Shown here: positions 56,246 through 64,000 of the stretch, piece by piece | Layout of the letters: every line of letters starts with the position of its first letter | Position numbering within the stretch: the stretch's first letter is position 1 | From: Heracleum sosnowskyi | Taxonomy: Eukaryota > Streptophyta > Magnoliopsida > Apiales > Apiaceae | NCBI GenBank assembly: GCA_030848705.1 | Contig: CM061244.1 | Span: 51,749,190-51,813,189, forward strand | DNA length: 64,000 bases | Direction: 5' to 3' | The notes under the pieces: generated by a model | Told to the model about the DNA's origin: nothing | Seen by the model: only the letters and a program-made list of their open reading frames with translations | The model's database searches: none | Position numbers and translations under genes: made by a program

Positions 56246-57608
56246 GGAAAAAGGAAAAATGTGTTAGTCATGGATAGTGGATGTTCATTGCACATGACTG
56301 GAAACAAGGCCCTGTTATCAGAATATGAGGAAAAAGCTGGCCCAACTGTGTCTTATGGAGATGGCAACATTGGACAAACATTGGGATATGGCAATATAAT
56401 CATTGGAAATGTCATCATTGAAAAAGTAGCTCTAGTGAAGGGACTAAAACACAACCTGTTGAGTATTAGTCAAATCACTAACAGAGGTTATCATGTCAAC
56501 TTCTATTCCACACATTGTGAAGTAGTCAGCAAAGAAACAGGAAAGATAGCACTGATTGGCTACAGGCATGGTAACATTTATGAAGCCAACATTCTCTCAA
56601 ATACTGATGGCTCTCCTACATGTCTAATCAGTAAAGCATCAGTAGATGAAAGTTGGGATTGGCACAAGAAGCTTTCTCATCTCAACTTCAGCAATATCAA
56701 TGAGTTGGTTAAGAAAGATTTAGTGAGAGGATTACCTAAAGCTTTATATGCTCCTGATGGACTCTATGATGCTTGTCAAAAGGCTAAACATAGAAGGACA
56801 TCATTTCAGAGTAAATCAGTATCCTCTATTGAAGAACCATATCACATGCTGCATCTTGATCTATTTGGATCAGTCAACATTATGTCCATCAGTAAGAAAA
56901 GGTACACTCTTGTAATTGTTGATGAATATTCTAGATTCACCTGGGTGTATTTTCTGCACAGAAAAGATGAAACTCCAGAAATACTGTTGGATCATATGAG
57001 AATGATTGATACAACCACAAAGTACAAAGTCAAGATACCGAGGAGTGATAATGGTACTGAATTCAAGAATTCAAAGATGGAAGAGTTCTGCAAATACAAA
57101 GGAATTATTCAGCAATTCTCTGCTCATGGCACACCTCAGCAAAATGGAGTAGTTGAAAGGAAAAATAGAACTCTTATTGAAGCTGGCAGAACTATGTTGG
57201 AAGAAGCTAAATTACCTACATATTTCTGGGCAGAAGCAGTCAACACAGCATGCCTCAAAATCTCACATTGATAAACAGACATGGTGTTACTCCTTATCAA
57301 TCTCTCAAGGAGAAGAAACCAAGTTTGAAGCATCTGCATGTGTTTGGCTGTAAATATTTTGTTCTCAGAACTCATCCTGAACAGCTAGGAAAGTTTGAAA
57401 CAAAGGCTGATGAGGGAATTTTCATAGGCTATCATGGAGTCAATACACGTATCTTTTGATGATAAGAAGATAATTGGATTGAATGAAGACTCACATGATA
57501 GATTGGTTTTTGAAAATGAAGCTACCAAGGAACCTGAAGAAAATGAATCAGATCCTACCAATTCATCAGATACTGATGGATCACCAAATCCTGATGATCC
57601 ATCAAATT
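56246..57608 (+). pseudogene. pol: Copia pol of element D (protease and integrase), broken and cut by H
   Basis: Protease [11 protein letters not shown], integrase zinc-binding WHKKLSHLN, and core blocks [16 protein letters not shown] and NGVVERKN are present. A 4-bp deletion near 57252 shifts frame (AEAVNTAC then out of frame until TLINRHG). A ~50-bp deletion near 57433 removes the VFNLRT region and shifts again. The conserved linker VSFDDKK can be followed to about 57600, where H begins. Not functional. Confidence 0.92.
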
Positions 57609-60600
57609 TGTAACACCCCCACATCCGGGGTCAGGAATCTGGGTTGTCACGCTCCATCAGTGATACAATACCTGCCTTACTTACAATATTCTCATAATAC
57701 AACTCAAAAGACCCCAATCACTTACGCACACACACACAAGTTATAGCCTTGGAAATGAGCAACAATAATCAACATTTGTTATTACAACCCAAATGTACTA
57801 TCAGGATCTCATCTATTATTTACAACCTCTTCCTGAAGTTACAATAATAGACCTCACAATTCTATACAAGGTTTAATAATACAAACCCACTCAAAATAAT
57901 TCTCACTAATTCAAGCTGCAACTATTCTGCTCACACCGATAGTATCCATCCTGCATCAATTAACTCCAGGGTGGTATCTCCATTCCCTTGCTCTCGTAAC
58001 ACGAGGTGGATTCGGCAATGTTTTCCTCATGCTGAAAGATTTTATAAAGCAAGAATGAGCTAATAATGCTCAGCAAGAAATCTATCCCAGTTTAAATCTT
58101 TAAACCTTTTAGGGAGATAATCCATTGGGATCAAAGCTTTTATCACTACTAGGGTCTAACCCCAAAATAGTATACCGTTTAAAATACCGTATGACTTATA
58201 CTCATACTCATATACTCTTCGTAAATCCTTTAGGAAATCCTTGGTATCAGTATGGTATACCAGGACTCAGACATATCTTTTAAAAAAAATAGAGGTTAAC
58301 ATTAGAATCAAGGCTTAAAGCCTAATTACTGATTCAAAATACCATACAGTTCAATATCTTTATAACCACATGCTACGCATTAAACGGAAAGAAAACTAGC
58401 ATAACATAAAAGATGAAGTTACGAGGAAAATTAATATAATATTTCCGTAACCCAAAATCCACTTATGCATATATAATCGGAGTAAGGTTTTATCAGAGTC
58501 ATAACTCATAAAATAAAAAATGAAGTTGCAAGGATTTATTGTAACTTCATTTTGTTAAACAGTATTCGACCCTCTACCAACAAGATCGGTAAACCTGTAC
58601 TAAGGGGGCTACCCTTTAGTCCCTTTCAATACATGTTGCAGAATTATCCAAGTTGGATGATGAACTAATACTGGAGTAATCTCCGCGCCAGTTGTCCAAC
58701 CTTACTATGATCAGTAGCAGGTTGTACAACTAAAAAGGGTTTTCTACATGTAGATGGAAGAACACGACAGGCTGACATTGTCTACCGCCTTTCTGGATCT
58801 CCCCGGCCCATTTGGGGCAATAAAAATGATAGATCGGCGCGACTCGACCTCTTACACTTGCTCCTAGTTCGGATGAAATCCATGACTCTGAAACGTAAAG
58901 ATCGTCCTACTTTCCCCAAGTGTAATACTTGTTCATACGACTCCACTCAGTAGTTATATCTAGGTTGGAAAGGAAGATTCTCCAATATTTCCCAAGCGAT
59001 TGCTTGTTAATGGATATCGACTTGTTCCATCAATTTACCCCTCGATCGTTGATGTGGTAACACAACATTTGACTTGCAGCAATTAAATTGCTCCGAGAAA
59101 ATATCTGTCCCCTGACAGTTTTGAGTTGAGAGTTTAAAATGAGTAGCAGTCACTTAAATCAGGTTTCCCATATTTTTGATAGTTGAGCGAGCATTTAAAT
59201 CCTCTTAAAAGACAGATTTAAATGGAAAAACAGTGTTTTGGGAACCTCTTTTTGATTTAAAATAATACAGCTTAGAGTATCCTTCGTAATTATTGAAGGT
59301 CGAGGATAAACTTTAAATAACATTTCTCACTTTTAAAACATTCTAAAAGTATTTAATAAATAATCGAATAATATTTATTAAATAAGTAAACCTTAAACGA
59401 ACATTCGAAAATAATATTCATTAAGTAAATCATGATTAAATGAATATTCAAAAATAATGTTCATTAAATAAATAAGGATTAAATGAATATTCAAAATAAT
59501 ATTCATTAAATAAATAAACCTCAAATGAATATTCAAAAATAATATTCATTAAATAAATAAGGATTAAATGAATATTCAAAATAATATTCATTAAATAAAT
59601 AAACCTCAAATGAATATTCAAAAATAATATTCATTAAATAAATAAGGATTAAATAAATATTCAAAATAATATTCATTAAATAAATAAACCTCAAATGAAT
59701 ATTCAAAAATAATATTCATTAAATAAATAAGGATTAAATGAATATTCAAAATAATATTCATTAAATAAATAAATCTTAGATGAATATTCAAAAATAATAT
59801 TCATTAAATAAATAATCATCGAATAACAGTTACCCGATATCTTTATCGGAAAAATAATCTTTAACATATACAAAAATATAATTACTTCTGGTCTAAAGAA
59901 AAATCACACGCCCTTATCCTAGGGCATTTATAAAAACATGGCTTATAGCTGATATCCCATATCTAACTTATAAGCCCCAACATCAAGTCATAACCTCGAG
60001 TATCGCTATATATAGCAGTTCGAAAAAAAGCATGCAATTTATATATCGCAATGTACTTGGGAATAAAACATGCATACCTCGCATTTGCATATCATATATG
60101 AAAACAGTTTATTATCACAACAATAGTAAGTATAGGTTTCGAAAACTTGCATCTATCATATGCATATATTACCTCTCATTATTTTTAATACCATCACATC
60201 TATATACGATGTGAGGTTTGAAAGCATGCATAATACCATATGCATCATCAGAATATTTTACTTTAAAACATAGCAGGGAATGAGAAAACTTGCCTGAAAA
60301 TCCCGAAGTAGCACTAAGTCTCAGGTTGGTCCAGTAATCTAGAATCAACACAAGGTTCAAGATTAATAACTTAAACGCTTTCACCATACTAAGTATATAC
60401 TATCTCAAGTACAAAGTCCATTTTCAAGTTAACTCCTTAAGAACTTCGACTCGAGCATGCTCGCTCACGCATTTTTATAAGATTGAGATTTAATACTTTT
60501 TGCACAAAATCTTTTCGAGGGTCTTCCTAAACATACCTAGCATTTTATCATAAAGTTTCACATTTTATTATGACCTCTAAGTGGTTCGATCATAGCCTCA

Positions 60601-62567
60601 AAGTTGACTAAGTGGCACGGTTTGGTTTTACGAACGTCCTACACTAAAACACATGTTTCTCCTAAACCGTAAATCGTATTCACATGATCTTCGCACCAAA
60701 ACGAACCTTGAACTAAGGCCTAAAAAAACATGGGCCGTGGTGATCTTGGGCATAAGTTACTTGGTTCGAATATCACAAGCAAAACAAGGTTAAGGAAAAT
60801 CGGGCATTACGACGGTATAATTCGGACATTTCCATTTTGTCACACATAACCAAGCCACACTGGGCATACCATACATCCACAACCTCAACAAACAACCTTT
60901 TTACTTCTCTAAGGTCAGTGGTGTGGCTACAATCCAACACCCACCACTTTTCATATTTTACAAAGTTAAATAACAACTAAAATACTTAAACATGATCTCT
61001 TAAGCTTATAACATCAAAACAATCATCAAAACTCATATGAACTCAAAGGGTGGGTTAGGGTTTTACCTCCTTGGATGCTCTAACAACACTATCAAGTGTT
61101 TATAAACCTTTGACAAGCTTTAGATGGTCCTTAAAGTGCTAAATCCTTAAGATCAAAACAAGAAACCACTTGAAGTTACTATTCATCCTCATCTTGTAAA
61201 ATCCATAACAAATCGAAAAATAAGAGTTTGGTGCTAAACTTTTACCAGACCTTGTGCTCTTCATAAGATTTCTTTTGAGTTATAGATCATCAAATTTGAA
61301 GCTTCCTAGCTAGGGTTTTGAGCCCCATCTTTCCGCTGGACAGAAACTGGACAGATTGGGTTCTCCAAATTGGGGAAGAGATTTGGCTAGGCTACACTCC
61401 TTTGTTGACCATGAAATTTTGAAAGAATTCTACCCATGGAGTGGAGAAGCTATGGTTAAACTTTGGTGATTTAAGGATGGATAGATGTGGAGATATGAAT
61501 TTGTCTTTGAGTTGTGCTCTTTTTTGGCAGATTGGAGAGCTTTTGCTCATCTTACTTTTGTTTTGCTTTTTAACTTGGATGCATCTTTTCTTTTGTGTTG
61601 TTAACCACCCATTGTTGGTCTCTCATTAGTCCAAGTGTTGGCCTCTCATCAAACAACTCCATTTTTGCCAATGTTGCAAATACACCATTAGCTTTCTGGT
61701 TGACTTTCATGCATGACACCTTGGTTTTTCTTCTTCCACCAATTGGATCGTCTTTGTGTTTTTGGTTAAAATACTAATGTTACACTTCTACGCAATATTT
61801 TATTATCTCATTGCGGCACAATCCTTTAGATCAAAATAAATTCTAATATTCTTCGTTTTCGTTTGCGATTTCTGACTACGCGATTAGTTACCGTTTATTA
61901 TTCCTGAACTTCCGCTGAAATATAGGATCAATCGGAGACTATAAAATTTTACTATTCACCTTGGAGACTATTCATCAATGTTACTATTCATCCTTGTTTT
62001 TGTTTCTTTTGAAACGATTCGAAAATATTTCCTAAAAAGGGCGAATAAAACTCTACGCGATTCTCGTAGTGAATAGTAACTATTCACTACTCGTCCTAAC
62101 AATCGAATACTTAATTAAAATGGTTCGAGCTTGAATCTTGGAATATAAATGGGATTTATATACTCTCATTTGTGTCGCCTTGTTCTGTTACCGCTTTAAT
62201 CTCGTTGAACGCTCGCAAGGATTTCTTAAGTGTTCTATCGAAGTAGTTTACCGTAAACGTTCTTGATATCACTAATTCTTTTATTAAATCCATATCCATG
62301 GAATTGATAATTTAATCCTCCAATATTTTCAAATAATGATTAATCCGTCCGTTATTGGTGAAATTTCGGAGAAAACATAAATGCTATTTTTCTGATTCTG
62401 ACAGCTTTTGCATTCCTTCATTTACATCGTAGATCACTAATACGACTTCGAAAGTTCATTATACCGTCCTGTACATAGGGTGGTCTGAAAATCTTTTTCG
62501 GTTCAGAAATTTACTATTCATCAAAAAAAAATAAAATTAACTAAGTTCCAAATTTGGGGTTATTACA
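57609..62567 (-). repeat. 3' LTR of element H (4,959 bp)
   Basis: The ends TGTAATAACCCC and GGGGGTGTTACA form the short inverted termini seen in this Gypsy lineage. No coding content was recognised. It contains a hairpin-forming tandem array (59390-59815) and several ACTATTCA words (61945-62520). Confidence 0.87.
59390..59815. repeat. 85-bp tandem array of AT-rich hairpins in the H LTR
   Basis: A marker word (CCTCAAATG) recurs at 59519, 59604, 59689 and, mutated, near 59774, giving an 85-bp period. Each period holds two ~42-bp half units, each with a perfect 10-nt inverted repeat AATGAATATT/AATATTCATT around a 6-7-nt loop. Confidence 0.92.
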
Positions 62568-62580
62568 GTCTCCCCTCCTT
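62568..62580 (-). other. Polypurine tract of element H
   Basis: AAGGAGGGGAGAC on the minus strand directly precedes TGTAATAACCCC. Confidence 0.85.
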
Positions 62581-63443
62581 AAAAGGATTCCGTCCCGGAA
62601 TCTAAGAAAATAGCTGAGGTTACTCTTGCAATATAAAAATCTCCAGTCTCCAGGTTGACTCTTCAACCCTCTGGTCTCATTACAACTCTTACTCATTCCG
62701 GTCTGTGATATCTACCGGACGCTTTATATAAGCCAATTTTGGCTATGATCATATACACCCATTTTCTATCAACATTCGATTATTATTGCAATCGGCGGTA
62801 CAACACTTACCGTAACTTCGGTTCTCTGAAATGTTTCTTTCGGTCGGTCCGTCGGTCTGTGGATCCTACGTAGTACTCGCACTCAATCTCGTTGCCAAAC
62901 ATGTTTGGAAAACTCCTCCCGAATCGGGAGTTCAATCATTGGTTCTTATCTGACACGATGGTGACTGGAAATCCACGTCACCCAACTATCTCTTTCATAA
63001 CTCTTCGGTTATCGATCTCTTGCTGATAACAAAATATGAGTAGACTCCTTTGATCCATCAATTATAGCTCAATTGACGTCAGAGTCCGACTTGATTCTTG
63101 TTGATCCTATCACAGAATCCATTATAGTAAAATTACAATCCTAACCAGGAATCTCTATTAACTGTGATAGTCAACTAGATCTTTGTTCTGACTTCATTTT
63201 CTGACATATCCAATATTTGTTTACCAATCGATAAATCCTTTTATTTATCCGACCACTTATAACATTTCCTTAACTTTCTTTACCTTTTTGTACTCTCGGT
63301 GTAGCTGTCTCTTTATGACAGATCTTTAATCCTCAATTCGTTCTGGCTCATTCAGGGCCTTTAAATAATCCTTTACGTTCTCGTGACTTCAAACTTCATC
63401 CTTTCAGTTCTTCTTATTAGTCATTCCGAAGATTTAGCATATT
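62581..63443 (-). pseudogene. pol: Decayed integrase region of element H
   Basis: By position between the RNase H remnant and the polypurine tract this is integrase and the pol C-terminus. The CCGTCCCGGAATC word next to the purine tract is shared with F at the same place. I found no open frame longer than a few dozen codons. Confidence 0.55.
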
Positions 63444-63955
63444 TCATTTCTTGAACATTTGGAATCCCAACTTGGTAAAATACACTTTATGATTCCTGGG
63501 AATTTTCTCACATTTCTCGATCCATTCAACTTTTTCAGTCTTTCGAGTAAGTCTGGTCATTGGGGCTGCTATCTTAGCAAAATCTTGTACACGTCTTCGG
63601 TAATATCCGACTAAATCCACAAAATTACTCACCTCGGTTGGTGTGGTTGGTCTTTCCTAGTTTGAAATGTCTCCTATCTTTGCAGGGTCAACCAGTACTC
63701 CTTTACTGTTGACCACATGTCCTAAAATTGTACTTCCTTTAGCCAAAACTCGCACTTTGAGAACTTGGCATATAACTTTTCTCTCCTCAGTGTTTCTAAC
63801 ACGATCCTCAAATGTTCTGCAAGTTCTCCCTCGGTCTTTGAGGTAAACCTAAATATTGCCGATGTCACTATGACATACTTATCCAAATACTTCTTGAAAA
63901 GTCGATTCAGCACGTCCATGAAAGCTGCAAGGGCATTCGTCAGCCCAAACGACAT
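63444..63955 (-). pseudogene. pol: Gypsy RT / RNase H remnant of element H
   Basis: Two open pieces. 63955-63722 reads [20 protein letters not shown], then [28 protein letters not shown] and [12 protein letters not shown] palm and thumb, but the FIDDIL-type catalytic block is replaced by unrelated residues (a local frame disturbance). 63632-63444 reads VGYYRRRVQDFAKIAAPMTRLTRK and VEWIEKCE, the connection to RNase H. The two pieces are in different frames. Confidence 0.88.
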
Positions 63956-64000
63956 TACTAAAAACTCGTAGTGTCCATACTTGGTGCGAAACGTAGTCTT

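Larger units (their letters stand above)
53324..57608 (+). mobile_element. Element D: Copia retrotransposon of the C family, 5' half, interrupted by H
   Basis: 5' LTR, primer site, gag with the predicted intron present, and a pol broken by two deletions. Target site ATCTT (53319-53323) precedes it. At 57609 the Gypsy element H starts within the acidic linker of pol; the rest of D lies beyond the window. Confidence 0.93.
57609..64000 (-). mobile_element. Element H: Ty3/Gypsy (Tekay/chromovirus-like) retrotransposon, minus strand, 5' part outside window
   Basis: On the minus strand: RT and RNase H remnants, decayed integrase, purine tract, then a 3' LTR starting TGTAATAACCCC (62567) and ending GGGGGTGTTACA (57609). 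Left target sequence AAATT (57604-57608). It inserted in the pol of D. Its coding part has in-frame damage. Confidence 0.88.

Noticed and set aside
61441..61777. Two 60-62-codon plus-strand ORFs near the right end as a host gene
   Set aside because: They lie inside the H LTR, are hydrophobic by composition and match nothing recognisable.

Overview
The window is plant nuclear DNA, and essentially all of it can be assigned to transposable elements. Ty1/Copia elements of the SIRE/Maximus type (a third ORF after pol), Ty3/Gypsy elements with several-kilobase LTRs, an Ogre/Tat-type gag, a hAT DNA transposon, TGGTATCAGAGC initiator-tRNA-Met primer sites and AT-rich composition all point to a repeat-dense eudicot genome. 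An asterid such as an umbellifer is my guess, not something the sequence proves. I saw no host gene, tRNA, rRNA or CRISPR array.

Layout, left to right. (A) 1-10354: 3' three quarters of a SIRE-like Copia element with dead pol, an intact 1,164-codon third ORF and a 3' LTR split by a hAT element (9144-10341, 8-bp duplication ATTCGGCC). (E) 10355-11289: stub of an older Copia pol into which A inserted. (F) 11290-20004: decayed minus-strand Ty3/Gypsy element. (G) 20005-24507: Copia element with a 1.7-kb LTR and a deleted, degenerate gag. (F') 24508-26918: a second, nearly identical copy of 2,411 bp of F. 26919-27534: unassigned, with short tandem repeats. (C) 27535-37178: minus-strand Copia element. 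(I) 37179-38787: Ogre/Tat gag fragment. (J) 38788-53323: Copia element interrupted by B. (B) 38917-51758: a complete, very young Copia element with LTRs that read identical and target duplication AGCTT. (D) 53324-57608: Copia element of the same family as C. (H) 57609-64000: minus-strand Ty3/Gypsy element with a 5-kb LTR, running off the window. The nesting gives an order of insertion: B and D into J; J and C into or beside I; H into D; A into E; hAT into A.

The most interesting result concerns how these Copia elements connect gag to pol. In B, D and G (and at the visible acceptor in A) the last part of gag, a coiled coil plus extra CCHC knuckles, lies inside what looks like a phase-0 GT-AG intron of about 1.1 kb. 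Unspliced RNA would give a long Gag that stops 15-25 nt before the acceptor. Spliced RNA would fuse a short Gag in frame to protease-integrase-RT-RNase H. In A, B and D the pol frame is closed by a TGA in the conserved acceptor TGATTGCAGG, so ribosomal frameshifting cannot join the frames. Element C lacks this segment with a gap exactly at the predicted donor and acceptor, as expected if a spliced RNA had been reverse transcribed and inserted. Other leads are a 20-nt purine-rich word conserved inside the third ORF of A, B and C (a possible internal plus-strand primer), nuclear-localisation-like motifs in that supposedly envelope-like ORF, family-specific short words scattered through coding and non-coding DNA alike, and a B-specific insertion of about 1 kb with an antisense ORF.
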